From Caldimonas mangrovi (GTDB lineage: Bacteria; Pseudomonadota; Gammaproteobacteria; Burkholderiales; Burkholderiaceae_C), in contig NZ_JAMKFE010000013.1 of NCBI RefSeq assembly GCF_023721835.1, positions 105,267 through 169,266 of the forward strand: 64,000 nt of DNA, read 5' to 3'. Of this stretch, positions 19,932 to 28,711 are shown one piece after another; positions within the stretch are counted from its first letter, which is position 1, and the number at the start of each line of letters is the position of its first letter. The notes beneath the pieces are model-generated. The model was given only the letters and a program-made list of their open reading frames with translations, was not told the origin of the DNA and searched no databases. The translations under genes and the position numbers were made by a program.

Positions 19932-20840
19932 TTACCAGCCACCGGACGCGCCACCGCCACCGAAGCTGCCGCCCCCGCCGGACGAGAAGCCGCCGCCGCC
20001 GCCACCAAAACCGCCCCCGCCGCCGCCCCAGATGATGGGGGTGCCGTGCCGGTAGCCCCGTCCCCGGCCGGGGCGAGCGCCGGCACCGACACCCAGCACC
20101 AGCACCAGGATCAACCCGACGACGGCGGCGGCGCCGGCGATGACCAGGCTGGAGGTGAACCACCAGCCGATCGCGCCTATCGCGCCACCCGTCCCGAGCG
20201 CGCCCAGTTTGCGGCCCAGCATGCCGGTGAGGACGGCACCGATGATCGGCGCACCGACGAAAAGAAAGACGGCCAGGTCGCCGAACTGCAGGCCCGGCGC
20301 GTCGGTGGCGCCGTTCCGCTCGGGCAACGGCAGGCCTTCGCCGGCGATGCGCGACGACAGGTGGTCGATCGCAGCAGACAGTCCGCCGGCGAAGTCGCCG
20401 GCCTGGAAGGCCGGCTTCATGACCTGGTCGATGATGCGCCGTGCGATCAGGTCGGGGATGGCGCCTTCCAGCGCCCGCGCCACCTCGATGCGCATGCGCC
20501 GGTCGTTCTTGGCGACCACCACCAGCACGCCGTCGCCGACGTCGCGACGGCCGATCTTCCAGTCGTCGGCCACACGGTAGGCGTAGGCGGCAATGTCTTC
20601 CGGCGCCGTGGTCGGCACCATCAGCACGACGATCTGGCTGCCGCGTTCGGTTTCGACCGCCTGCAGCTTGGCTTCGAGTGCGGCACGGTCGGGCCCGCTC
20701 AGCGTGCCGGTCTGGTCGATCACGCGGCCGGCCAGCGCGGGCACCGGCAGCACGTCCTGTGCCGACGCCGGAGCACCGGCGACCAGCAGCAACAGGAGCA
20801 CCAGGCAGCGCGCCAGCCAGGGGCGCAGCGCCGCGGTCAT
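19932..20840 (-). CDS. TPM-domain membrane protein with Gly-rich tail (YgcG family)
   Basis: 302 residues: a signal peptide ending near ASAQ (about residue 28), an extracytoplasmic TPM domain (VIDQTGTLSGPDRAALEAKL, VADDWKIGRRDVGDGVLVVVAKNDRRMRIEV), two to three membrane helices around 190-250, and a very Gly/Ser-rich C-terminal tail (repeated GGGGGFGGGG units). This is the classic YgcG layout next to lemA. The start at 20840 lies 14 bases after the lemA stop, so the three genes form one operon. Confidence 0.92.
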   Translation of the reverse strand: MTAALRPWLARCLVLLLLLVAGAPASAQDVLPVPALAGRVIDQTGTLSGPDRAALEAKLQAVETERGSQIVVLMVPTTAPEDIAAYAYRVADDWKIGRRDVGDGVLVVVAKNDRRMRIEVARALEGAIPDLIARRIIDQVMKPAFQAGDFAGGLSAAIDHLSSRIAGEGLPLPERNGATDAPGLQFGDLAVFLFVGAPIIGAVLTGMLGRKLGALGTGGAIGAIGWWFTSSLVIAGAAAVVGLILVLVLGVGAGARPGRGRGYRHGTPIIWGGGGGGFGGGGGGFSSGGGGSFGGGGASGGW

Positions 20841-20854
20841 CGGCTGCGTCCCGC

Positions 20855-21463
20855 TCAGCGCGACGCGCCGAAGTCGACCGTCGGGGGCGCCGAGATCGCG
20901 GCTTCGTTCGCCACGCTGAAGTTCGGCTTGGGCTCGTAGCTGAAGACCATGGCCGTCAGGTTGCTCGGGAAGCTGCGTGCCAGCGTGTTGTACTGCTGCA
21001 CCGCCTTGATGTAGGTGTTGCGTGCGACGGTGATGCGGTTCTCGGTGCCTTCGAGCTGCACGCGCAGGTCCTGGAAACCCTGGTTGGCCTTGAGGTTCGG
21101 GTAGGCCTCGCTGACCGCCATCAGCCGAGACAACGCGCCCGACAGCTCGCCCTGCGCCTGCTGGAAGCGGTTGAAGGCTTCGGGGTTGTTCAAGGTCTCG
21201 GGCGTCACCTGGATGGAGGTGGCCTTCGCGCGGGCCTCGATCACCCGGGTCAGCGTTTCCTGCTCGAAGTTGGCCTCGCCCTTGACGGTGGCCACGATGT
21301 TGGGGATCAGGTCGGCACGCCGCTGGTACTGGTTCAGCACTTCGGACCAGGAAGCGCTCACTTGCTCGTCCAGGCGCTGGAAGTCGTTGTAGCCGCAACC
21401 GCCCAGGCCGAGCACCAGGCTCAGTGCCAGCAGCCCGCGGGTCGTCAGTCGTCGTGCATTCAT
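20855..21463 (-). CDS. lemA: LemA family lipoprotein
   Basis: 202 residues. The N terminus has a hydrophobic segment ending in a plausible lipobox (LGLGGCG, Cys at about residue 23). The LemA core is clear: YNDFQRLDEQVSASWSEVLNQYQRRADLIPNIVATVKG, then a long helical hairpin and the LEGTENRITVARNTYIKAVQQYN motif. Function in bacteria is unknown; it usually pairs with TPM proteins as here. ATG 21463; the gene lies 113 bases downstream of the glycosyltransferase gene, across a GGCCCC/GGGGCC hairpin at about 21531-21550. Confidence 0.93.
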   Translation of the reverse strand: MNARRLTTRGLLALSLVLGLGGCGYNDFQRLDEQVSASWSEVLNQYQRRADLIPNIVATVKGEANFEQETLTRVIEARAKATSIQVTPETLNNPEAFNRFQQAQGELSGALSRLMAVSEAYPNLKANQGFQDLRVQLEGTENRITVARNTYIKAVQQYNTLARSFPSNLTAMVFSYEPKPNFSVANEAAISAPPTVDFGASR

Positions 21464-21576
21464 CGTCGGGTCTCCATCTTTCGATCTGTGTCGGCTAGAC
21501 CGAGATGGGGATGCCTCGGCCGCGTTCAACAGGCCCCATTGTGCGGGGCCCGGCGGGGCACAGAGGTACCGGGCCG

Positions 21577-22866
21577 TTACGGCTCGATCGAGGCACCGCT
21601 CGCCGGTCGCCAGGCGGGTTGCCATTGCGGCAGGCGCTGCAGCTGGATGCGCCGCACCGCGGGCGGCACGGGCCGCAGCCCGTCGAGCACGAGGGCGACG
21701 CGTTTGCGGTCGATCTCGCCGGTGCGTCGCCAGTGTCGCACCTGCGCATCGGGGCTGCGCAGCAGGCTGGCGAGCCACGAGGCCTCGATCGGCGTCAGCT
21801 CGGCAGCCGGCTTGCCGAGGTAGCGCTGCGCTGGGGCTTCGCCACCGCAGCGTCCTTCGCCCCACGGCGCGAGCGACAGGTACAGCTGCAGGATGCGGGC
21901 CTTGCCGAGGGTGCGCTCCATCTCCACCGCATAGAGCAACTCGCGCAGCTTGCGCACATGGGTGCGGTCGTCGCCGGTGTAGACCAGCTTGGCGAGCTGC
22001 TGCGTCAACGTGCTGGCACCCCGCGTCGGCGCGTCGTCGCGCTGGTTGCGCTGCCAGGCGGCGTTGATCTCGGCAAGGTCGTAGCCGCCATGCTCGTGAA
22101 AGCGCTGGTCTTCCGCCGACAGCACGGCCAACGGCAACCAGCGACCCCAGCCCGCAGCGCCCTTCGGCGCGGCGCAGGCGCGCGGCGCACCGGCGCCGAC
22201 CAGTGCTTCGGTGCCCAGCCCGTGGACCTGGAAGCCCTCGACCTGCGGGCGCAACTGCCAGGCGCCGGATGGCAGGCTGGTGCGCAGCTGCACGCTGGCC
22301 TCGCCTTCGATACGGGCCTGCTGCAGCTCGGGAATGTCGGTGCCGAACAAGGCGTAGTAGGACGCGATCGGTGCACGCTGCAGGTGAACCTGCAACGCCA
22401 GCGCACTGCCGCTCAACTGCCCGCGCCAGGCGCCGCGAACGGCCTGCTCGTCGCGGCCCAGGGCCAGCGTGCCGCGAAACTCGCTCTGGCCGTTGCGCTT
22501 GATCGTCCACGCAGCGCGGGGCAGGCTCACCGCCGTCTCACCGAGCGCCGGCAGCTTCAGCACGCACGGCTCGCAACGGCCGTACAAGGTCTGGCCGTCG
22601 CTGTACGCCTGCCACTGCACCACGCCGGCAGACGTGCGCAGCCGGCGCCCGTCCAGCAGCCACATGCCGAGCGGGTGCGTGCCGGCGCGGATCAGCGCGG
22701 GCACGCTCAAGCTCCGCTCGAACGGCCCGAGCCGGACGGTCGTCGACCATTCGTCAGGGCCGGCGGCCACGGTCCGCAGCATCAGCAGCAGCCCGGCCGC
22801 GGCAACGACGACGAAGGTCAGCGCGGCGACCCCCAAGCCGATGAGCCACTTTTTCGCACGGTTCAT
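21577..22866 (-). CDS. biosynthetic peptidoglycan glycosyltransferase (family 51), exosortase-locus associated
   Basis: 429 residues: an N-terminal membrane anchor (~7-30), a ~200-residue region of no recognised domain, then a GT51 transglycosylase domain. The catalytic glutamate is Glu252 in SAEDQRFHEHGGYD, followed by TRGASTLTQQLAKLVY and KARILQLYLSLAPWGEG. No penicillin-binding transpeptidase domain is present, so it is a monofunctional type with an unusual N-terminal extension. It overlaps the EpsI-like gene by four bases (ATGA), making it the last gene of the exosortase operon, where it may remodel the wall around the sorted protein (inference). Confidence 0.88.
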   Translation of the reverse strand: MNRAKKWLIGLGVAALTFVVVAAAGLLLMLRTVAAGPDEWSTTVRLGPFERSLSVPALIRAGTHPLGMWLLDGRRLRTSAGVVQWQAYSDGQTLYGRCEPCVLKLPALGETAVSLPRAAWTIKRNGQSEFRGTLALGRDEQAVRGAWRGQLSGSALALQVHLQRAPIASYYALFGTDIPELQQARIEGEASVQLRTSLPSGAWQLRPQVEGFQVHGLGTEALVGAGAPRACAAPKGAAGWGRWLPLAVLSAEDQRFHEHGGYDLAEINAAWQRNQRDDAPTRGASTLTQQLAKLVYTGDDRTHVRKLRELLYAVEMERTLGKARILQLYLSLAPWGEGRCGGEAPAQRYLGKPAAELTPIEASWLASLLRSPDAQVRHWRRTGEIDRKRVALVLDGLRPVPPAVRRIQLQRLPQWQPAWRPASGASIEP

Positions 22867-23396
22867 AGCGGTCTCGCGATCGTGATGGCCTGCCACGGGC
22901 CGGTGGAATGCCCGAGCGCGGCAGCCCAGAACCAGCCGGAGGTGTCGGTGTGGGCCAGGCCTTGCGCGTCGACGATGCGCTCGCAGACCCGCACCCTTTG
23001 GCCGTTGCGCTCGGCCACGAAACAGCGCCACAACCGTTGCTCGCCGTCGCGTTCCAGCCGCGCATCCGTCACCTCGTAGCCCAGGCCGCGGTAGCAGTCC
23101 GCAGCCGGGTGCAGCATGCGCGTCGCGGCACGCACCTCACGCACCACCAGCACGTTCTCACCGTCGGTCAGGCGCACGATGTGGCCGGGAAAGCGCTGCG
23201 CAAAGCGTTCTTCGACATCGCTGAGGCTCATCGGCCGCAACGGGCGGCCATTCCATTCGCGCGGCCATTCCGGCGACGAGGTGGTGGACGGTGCCGCCGC
23301 GGGGGCTGCGCCCCACCATGGCAGCAGCGCGCTCAGCACGAGCACCGCGGCCCACAGCAGCTTGCATTCGAGTCGATGACGAGGCGACTCAGCCAT
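22863..23396 (-). CDS. EpsI-like exosortase-associated protein
   Basis: 177 residues with an N-terminal signal or anchor segment (LLWAAVLVLSALLPWWGA) and a periplasmic domain. The segment VLVVREVRAATRMLHPAADCYRGLGYEV with Cys101 resembles the conserved Cys-containing core of EpsI (DUF3485) proteins that accompany exosortases, and the C-terminal half ends in WFWAAALGH...WQAITI. It overlaps the exosortase gene by 8 bases and the glycosyltransferase gene by 4, so it is part of the same transcript. The EpsI assignment is tentative; a stand-alone novel family is possible. Confidence 0.6.
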   Translation of the reverse strand: MAESPRHRLECKLLWAAVLVLSALLPWWGAAPAAAPSTTSSPEWPREWNGRPLRPMSLSDVEERFAQRFPGHIVRLTDGENVLVVREVRAATRMLHPAADCYRGLGYEVTDARLERDGEQRLWRCFVAERNGQRVRVCERIVDAQGLAHTDTSGWFWAAALGHSTGPWQAITIARPL

Positions 23397-24267
23397 GGCG
23401 AGCGCTTCCTTTGAACATCACGGCCGCGACGGCGCCGCACACCAGCGTCAGCATGGCGAGGCCCACCGCTTCGTGTGCCCAGCCGGGGATGCCGTGCCAC
23501 CGGGCTTCCATCAACACCAGCAGCGTGTTGCGCACGGCGTTGCCGAGCAGCACCAGCACGCCGACCCATGGCAGCTGGCTCAGCGTGCGGGCGTCGCGCG
23601 AGCCTGCCACCCAGGCCATCGCGCAGGCGGTGAAGTACGCCAGCCAGGCCATCTGCACGCCCGAGCAGGGCGCATCGACGATGACCCACTGGCCGTCGAC
23701 CTGCATCGCGCTGCCGCTGCGTTCCGCGGCGACGCCGCCCAGCTGCAGTGCCCAGGTGCTCAATTGCGCAGTCAGCACGCGCAAGGGGTAGCCGGCATAG
23801 AACTGCAGCGACGAGACGACCGGCAGGGCCAGCACCGACAGGCCGGCGAGCGGCAGCACCGGCATGCCGGGCGGCAGCAGCGCGGCGACCGCGCAGGCCA
23901 GCGCGATTGCTGCGATCAGCGCACCGACCAGCGGCGGGGCGACCAGGTGCGCTGCGGTAGCTGCGGCGGTGGCGAGCAGGGCGCCCGCCAGGGCCCACGG
24001 CGCCGGTGCGGCGTGCATCTGCGGCGCCGCGCGCCAGATCGCCAGCAGCAGCACGCCGAGCGCGGCGAGCCCGAGCGGGTCGTCCGAGCCGTCGGCGACC
24101 CGCGCCGCGGCCCAGCGCCAGTGGGGCCACAGCGCGGCGGCCTGTGCGAGCAGCCAGACCCAGGGCGGCAGGCGGTCGAGACGATCGCGCCAGCGGCCGA
24201 CCCGGGTGGTCGCGACCGGTGCGGGCCAGGACATCGAGGCGGAGGTCATCGCAAGGCTCCGGCGCAT
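23389..24267 (-). CDS. dedicated exosortase (PEP-CTERM transpeptidase)
   Basis: 292 residues with about eight transmembrane helices. The exosortase triad is visible: Cys201 in DAPCSGVQMAWL, Arg246 in LLGNAVRNTLLVLMEA and His265 in GWAHEAVGLAML. The enzyme should cut the VIT/vWA protein at its PEP-CTERM tail and transfer it to an unknown acceptor. The gene starts one base after the target's stop. I cannot assign a named exosortase subclass with certainty; the single adjacent target suggests one of the dedicated (XrtN/XrtQ-like) types rather than the genome-wide EpsH/XrtA type. Confidence 0.85.
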   Translation of the reverse strand: MRRSLAMTSASMSWPAPVATTRVGRWRDRLDRLPPWVWLLAQAAALWPHWRWAAARVADGSDDPLGLAALGVLLLAIWRAAPQMHAAPAPWALAGALLATAAATAAHLVAPPLVGALIAAIALACAVAALLPPGMPVLPLAGLSVLALPVVSSLQFYAGYPLRVLTAQLSTWALQLGGVAAERSGSAMQVDGQWVIVDAPCSGVQMAWLAYFTACAMAWVAGSRDARTLSQLPWVGVLVLLGNAVRNTLLVLMEARWHGIPGWAHEAVGLAMLTLVCGAVAAVMFKGSARHG

Positions 24268-24268
24268 G

Positions 24269-26335
24269 TCATTCGCTGCGGTGGCGTTGCGCGGCGCGGC
24301 GGCGTGAGAACGCGGTTGCCGCGACGATGCCCAGCGTCACCAGCAGCGCCAGCCACGCGGCCGGTTCCGGCGTGCTCGGCACCGCAGCGCCGACCGCGAG
24401 GTTGCTGACGCCCTGCGGCATCGGGGACGGCTGGTCCACGCTGGCGCTCTGCTCGGGCCGAGGATTGCGCACGATGCGATCGACCGCGATGAAGCTGGTG
24501 TACTGCGTCAGCAGGCTGTAGCGCAGGCCGAGCTCGGTGATCGCGGTCTTGAACGTGTCGCCGCCTTCCAGCGCCTCCTGGTCGGACAACTGCGCGATGC
24601 GATGGCGTGCCCACAGGTAGCGCAACGCGGCCGAGGTCTGGTCGCTGCGGCCGGCCATCGCGAGTTCCTGACGGTAAGGCCCCTGTGCCGCCTGTCCCTC
24701 GACGACCAGGCGAGCGCCGGCGAGTGCATTCGCGTCGCCGCGCCACTTGCCGAACAGCACCACCGGCCGGCCGCCGAGCACGTCGGGCAGTTGCCTGGGT
24801 TCGATGTCGTACACGTCGATGCCTTCGAAGCGCGCTTGCACGCGCGTCAGCACCGGTGCTTCGATGATGCGGCGCAGGCGCTCGGCCTGTGCGGCGGCTT
24901 CGCCGACCTTGGTGACGATGAAGGCCTCGCCCTGGCCGGCCCGTGCGATGCCTTCGATCAGGTGCCGATTGACCGAGCTGCCGATGCCGAAGGCGAAGAC
25001 GTTGGCCTGGTTCAGGTTCTTGCGCACCAGCTCGAACACTTCTCGTTCGACCGTCACGTAGCCGTCGGTCACGACGATCACACTGCGCGACAGATCATGG
25101 CTGCGCGGCAGCTCGGCGATGCGGCGCAGCGCCGGCACGATCTCGGTGCCGCCACCGCCGCGCACCTCGTCGATGGTGCGCAAAGCCTGGGCGATGTTGG
25201 CCGGCGTGGCGGGCACCGACTGTGGTGCGAGCATGCGGTTGCTGCCGGAAAACAGCATGACGTTGAAGGTGTCGCTCGGCCGCAGGTTGCCGATCAGGTG
25301 CTGCAGCAGCGTCTTGGCGGTGTCGAGCGGGTAGCCGTGCATGGAGCCCGAGATGTCGACCACGAAGATGTAGTCACGCGGGTTGATCTGCTGCACGGGG
25401 ATCGCCTTCGGCGGCTCGACCATCGCGAGGAAGAAGTTTTCTTCTGCGCCCTGGAACAGCATCACGCCCGATTCGATGCGGTCACCGGCCAGCCGGTAGT
25501 CGAGGATGAAGTCGCGGTCGTTCGCCGGGCCGGCGTTCGGCGAGAGGTTGACCTGCGCGCGCCGTGTGTCGAGCCCGCTGACTTCGATGGCGTGCGAGGT
25601 CGAGCGCACCTCTCGCACGGTGATCGGGGCGTCGATGGCGAGTTGCATCTCGAAGCCGTGCGTCGGCGGCTCGTGCGCCTTCAGGTAAGGCGTCGCGACC
25701 CACTTCTCGTGGGCGCTTTCCGACGAGGGGCTGTTGTAGCGCGGTCCGACGACGGTCGGGAAGACGAACTGGTAGCGGCCCTCGGTCGGCACCAGCAGTT
25801 CGGTGTAGCGCAGTTCCACCGCCACGTCGTCGCCGGGCAGGATGTTGGCCACCTGCATCTGGAACACGTTGGGGCGATGCTGTTCGAGCAACGCCGCCGT
25901 CTGGCCGGCCGCCTTGGCCGCCTGGTATTCGATGCGGGCCTGCTGCTTCTCGCGGATGCTGGCCGTCAGCAGCCGCTCGCCGAGCCGCACGTTCATCGCG
26001 TAGACGGCCGACTGGGTCGAGCCGGGGAAGACGTAGCGTGCTTCGAGGGCGCGCTGGCCCTCGTTGCGATAGTGCTGCGTGACGGTGACGTCGGCGATCA
26101 CGCCGGTGATGCGCACGTCGACCCGTGTCGACTTGAGCGGCAGGCGGTCGGTGGCCGGGTCGTCGCTGGCGACGTGGAAGTAAGGGCTCTCGGCCTTCGT
26201 TGCCTCCGAGTCGTCGGCGCGGGCGGGGTTCCAGGCCGTCAGTGCGAGCGTCGAGACGATCGCGATGAACAGGACGGTCCAGAGGTCCCAGCCGCGGGCG
26301 TTTCCCTCAGCGTGAGTGGGCTTGTTGTCTTGCAC
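24269..26335 (-). CDS. VIT/vWA-domain surface protein with PEP-CTERM sorting tail
   Basis: 688 residues. An N-terminal hydrophobic export segment (about 17-37) is followed by a VIT domain (about 50-180; TQHYRNEGQRALEARYVFPGS, SIREKQQARIEYQAAK) and a vWA domain with the MIDAS motif DISGSMHG near residue 325 and VTDGYV later. The C terminus has PEP near residue 657, a hydrophobic stretch and an Arg cluster (SRRRAAQR), a standard exosortase substrate tail. The GTG start at 26335 has AAGGAG six bases upstream. The domain order equals that of the 'marine proteobacterial sortase target' proteins. It lies between creC and the exosortase gene. Confidence 0.9.
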   Translation of the reverse strand: MQDNKPTHAEGNARGWDLWTVLFIAIVSTLALTAWNPARADDSEATKAESPYFHVASDDPATDRLPLKSTRVDVRITGVIADVTVTQHYRNEGQRALEARYVFPGSTQSAVYAMNVRLGERLLTASIREKQQARIEYQAAKAAGQTAALLEQHRPNVFQMQVANILPGDDVAVELRYTELLVPTEGRYQFVFPTVVGPRYNSPSSESAHEKWVATPYLKAHEPPTHGFEMQLAIDAPITVREVRSTSHAIEVSGLDTRRAQVNLSPNAGPANDRDFILDYRLAGDRIESGVMLFQGAEENFFLAMVEPPKAIPVQQINPRDYIFVVDISGSMHGYPLDTAKTLLQHLIGNLRPSDTFNVMLFSGSNRMLAPQSVPATPANIAQALRTIDEVRGGGGTEIVPALRRIAELPRSHDLSRSVIVVTDGYVTVEREVFELVRKNLNQANVFAFGIGSSVNRHLIEGIARAGQGEAFIVTKVGEAAAQAERLRRIIEAPVLTRVQARFEGIDVYDIEPRQLPDVLGGRPVVLFGKWRGDANALAGARLVVEGQAAQGPYRQELAMAGRSDQTSAALRYLWARHRIAQLSDQEALEGGDTFKTAITELGLRYSLLTQYTSFIAVDRIVRNPRPEQSASVDQPSPMPQGVSNLAVGAAVPSTPEPAAWLALLVTLGIVAATAFSRRRAAQRHRSE

Positions 26336-26428
26336 GGAGGCTCCTTCTGCGGGTCGCCGGTGGGGCGACGATGGGCGGAAGGATCGGTCGTGAGTACGAA
26401 GCGCGTTCGAAGCTGGTTGGCGGGTTTT

Positions 26429-26444
26429 GTGAAGTTCGGGTGAA
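26429..26444 (-). promoter_or_regulatory. cre tag: predicted CreB binding site
   Basis: On the minus strand the sequence is TTCAC-CCGAAC-TTCAC, an exact match to the direct-repeat consensus TTCAC-N6-TTCAC described for CreB and its relative BlrA. It lies in the creC to VIT/vWA spacer, 57 bases after the creC stop and 93 bases before the GTG start, in the same orientation as the gene. The creBC genes are immediately upstream. Autoregulated control of the exosortase operon is inferred. Confidence 0.8.
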
Positions 26445-26500
26445 GGGCGCGCGCGCGGCACCTACTGCCGACCCGTTCGCACCCCGGCTGCGCCCGAGTG

Positions 26501-27934
26501 CTACCGTGCCACCGGCAGCGACAACGTCGCCACGGCACCCTGCTCAGGCCCGTTGTGCAGAGCAGCCCGCCCGTCATGCAGCCCGGCCACTTCCTTGACG
26601 AACGCCAAGCCCAAGCCGGTGCTCTTCTTGCGACTGTGCGGCCGCGCCAGCGAATAGAACTTCTCGAACACCCGCCCCTCGGCGTAGGCCGGTATGCCGG
26701 GTCCCTGGTCCGTGACGACGACGTCGACGTGCCGGCCATGCCGCGTCAGACCGAGCCGCACCGTCTGCCCGGCGGACGAGAAGTCGATGGCGTTGTCGAC
26801 CAGATTGGTGACGGCGCGCCGCAGCAGGAAGGCATCGCCTTCCACCGTCACGTCTGGCAGAGCGGCATCCAACACCACGGCCACCTGCCGCGGCGCTGCG
26901 ATGCCTTGCGCGCTCTCTGCGATTTCCTGCACCAGGGGGCGCAGCGCCACGGGCGCGACATGGTCGAGCCGTCGGCGCGTTTCCAGTGAGGCCAGCTCGA
27001 GCATGCGATCGACCAGTTCCTGGATGCGCTGCGTTTCGCGCGTGATGTTGCCCAGAAAACGCTGCCGGTCGGCTTCGGGCATCGGCTCCTGCAGCAGTTC
27101 GGACGCACCGCGGATCGCCGACAGCGGGCTTTTCACCTCGTGCGTCAGTGTCTGCACGTAGTCGGCCACGTAGTTGCGCCCGGCGATGGCGTCGCGCATT
27201 TCGTCGTAGGCGGCGGCCAGCATGCCGGCCGCCCGGCGCGCCAGGCGCAGCGGGTTGAAGCCACGCTGGGAGCGCACGTAGCGCACGTAGTCGGCGATCA
27301 GCCCCAACGGCCGCACCAGCCACACTGACAGGATGACCGCGAGCAGCAGCACGGCCGCCACCGACGTGAGCCCGACCAGCAGTGTCTTGCGCCGCGCGAC
27401 CTCGATGAACTGCCCGAAGCTCAGCACCGGCTTGCCCACCGTGACGACGCCGACGATCTCGTTGCGCAGCCGGATCGGCGCCGCGACGTACATCACCGCG
27501 GTGCGGTGGTTGCCGGCGATGTCGGGTGTGGTGCGGGCGCCGTAGCGGCCTTCGAGCGTCAGCTTCACGTCGCGCAGGTGCAGGAAGTTGGCGTTCTCGT
27601 TGCGGCCGGTGGAGTCGTACAGCACGCGGCCGTGGCGATCGGTCACGTAGACGCGCAGCTCGACGCGGCTCTTGATGAAGCCGTAGATGTCGGCCTCGAA
27701 GCGCTTGGCGTAGAGCGACTGGAACAGCGGCGCCAGACCGGCGACGTCGAGCGTGCCGTCCTGCTCGGACTGCTCGACCAGCGTCGCGAGCAGATGCGCG
27801 GTCTCGACCAGCGATTCCTCGGCCGACTCGCGGTAGCGCGGATCGATGTCTTCGAGCAGCCGCAGCATCAGCACGCCGACGCCGAGCGCGTAGACGAGCA
27901 GGATGCCGATGAAGATGCGGTTGCGCTTGGTCAC
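26501..27934 (-). CDS. creC: sensor histidine kinase CreC
   Basis: 477 residues: a membrane helix at about 7-25, a periplasmic sensor region of about 160 residues, a second helix around 193-213, a HAMP-like linker, a HisKA domain with phospho-accepting His265 in TLTHEVKSPLSAIRG, and a HATPase domain with NLVDNAIDF, DQGPGIP and GLGLAFVKEV boxes. Length and architecture match E. coli CreC (474 residues). It is 17 bases downstream of creB. No creD is present; the position after creC is taken by the VIT/vWA gene. Confidence 0.93.
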   Translation of the reverse strand: MTKRNRIFIGILLVYALGVGVLMLRLLEDIDPRYRESAEESLVETAHLLATLVEQSEQDGTLDVAGLAPLFQSLYAKRFEADIYGFIKSRVELRVYVTDRHGRVLYDSTGRNENANFLHLRDVKLTLEGRYGARTTPDIAGNHRTAVMYVAAPIRLRNEIVGVVTVGKPVLSFGQFIEVARRKTLLVGLTSVAAVLLLAVILSVWLVRPLGLIADYVRYVRSQRGFNPLRLARRAAGMLAAAYDEMRDAIAGRNYVADYVQTLTHEVKSPLSAIRGASELLQEPMPEADRQRFLGNITRETQRIQELVDRMLELASLETRRRLDHVAPVALRPLVQEIAESAQGIAAPRQVAVVLDAALPDVTVEGDAFLLRRAVTNLVDNAIDFSSAGQTVRLGLTRHGRHVDVVVTDQGPGIPAYAEGRVFEKFYSLARPHSRKKSTGLGLAFVKEVAGLHDGRAALHNGPEQGAVATLSLPVAR

Positions 27935-27951
27935 CGGGAAGGCCGACGGCG

Positions 27952-28668
27952 CTACAGCGTGGCCGGCAGGTCCTCGGCCAGGGCGTAGCCGGTGCCGCGG
28001 TGGGTGCGGATCGGGTCGAGTTGCGGCGCCACGGCCTTGAGCTTGGCGCGCAGGGTCTTGACGTGCGCGTCGACGGTGCGGTCCAGGCTTTCGCCGGGGT
28101 CGTCCCAGACCCTCTCGAGCAGCACGTCGCGGGTGTACACGTGGCCGGGTCGCGAGACCAGCGTCTTCAGCAGGCCGTATTCATAGCGTGACAGCTCCAG
28201 CACCTGCCCGTAGTAGCGGATCTGCCGGCGGCCCTCGTCGACCTGGAAGGGCGCCGGCGCGGCCGCTGCATCGGTGGCCGCGCGTTCCTGGCGGCCGGCA
28301 CGGCGCAGGATGGTGCGCACGCGGGCGACCAGCTCGCGCGGCGAGAAAGGCTTGGCGACGTAGTCGTCGGCACCGAGCTCGAGGCCGACCACGCGGTCGA
28401 TCTCGTCGCTGCGGGCGGTCAGGAAGACGATCGGCAGGTCCCACTGCTCGCGCACGCGCTTGAAGATCTCGAAGCCGTTGTGGTCGGGCAGCCCGACGTC
28501 GAGCAGCATCAGCGCCGGCAGCGGCGGCTGGCGCAGCTGTTCGAGTGCGGCAGCGCCGGTGGCGCACCACACCGGCTCGAAGCCGTCGGTGCGCAGCGCA
28601 TACGCGAGGGTGTCGGCGATGCCGGGCTCGTCTTCGACGATCAGGATGCGGGGTTTGGCGGGCAGCAT
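27952..28668 (-). CDS. creB: response regulator CreB (OmpR family)
   Basis: 238 residues: a receiver domain with phospho-accepting Asp57 (LMLLDVGLPDHNG) and the long conserved stretch FLTARSDEIDRVVGLELGADDYVAKPFSPREL, nearly the same as in E. coli CreB, then an OmpR-type winged helix (LSRYEYGLLKTLVSRPG, DRTVDAHVKTLRAKLK, IRTHRGTGYAL). The recognition-helix similarity to CreB supports the cre-tag reading downstream. Start ATG 28668 is the family start; a longer frame to 28776 overlaps the hemE promoter side. It is divergent from hemE with 43 bases between. Confidence 0.94.
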   Translation of the reverse strand: MLPAKPRILIVEDEPGIADTLAYALRTDGFEPVWCATGAAALEQLRQPPLPALMLLDVGLPDHNGFEIFKRVREQWDLPIVFLTARSDEIDRVVGLELGADDYVAKPFSPRELVARVRTILRRAGRQERAATDAAAAPAPFQVDEGRRQIRYYGQVLELSRYEYGLLKTLVSRPGHVYTRDVLLERVWDDPGESLDRTVDAHVKTLRAKLKAVAPQLDPIRTHRGTGYALAEDLPATL

Positions 28669-28711
28669 GATTCGAGCCGGATGATACGGCCCTGCCGGCG
28701 ATAATCCACCG

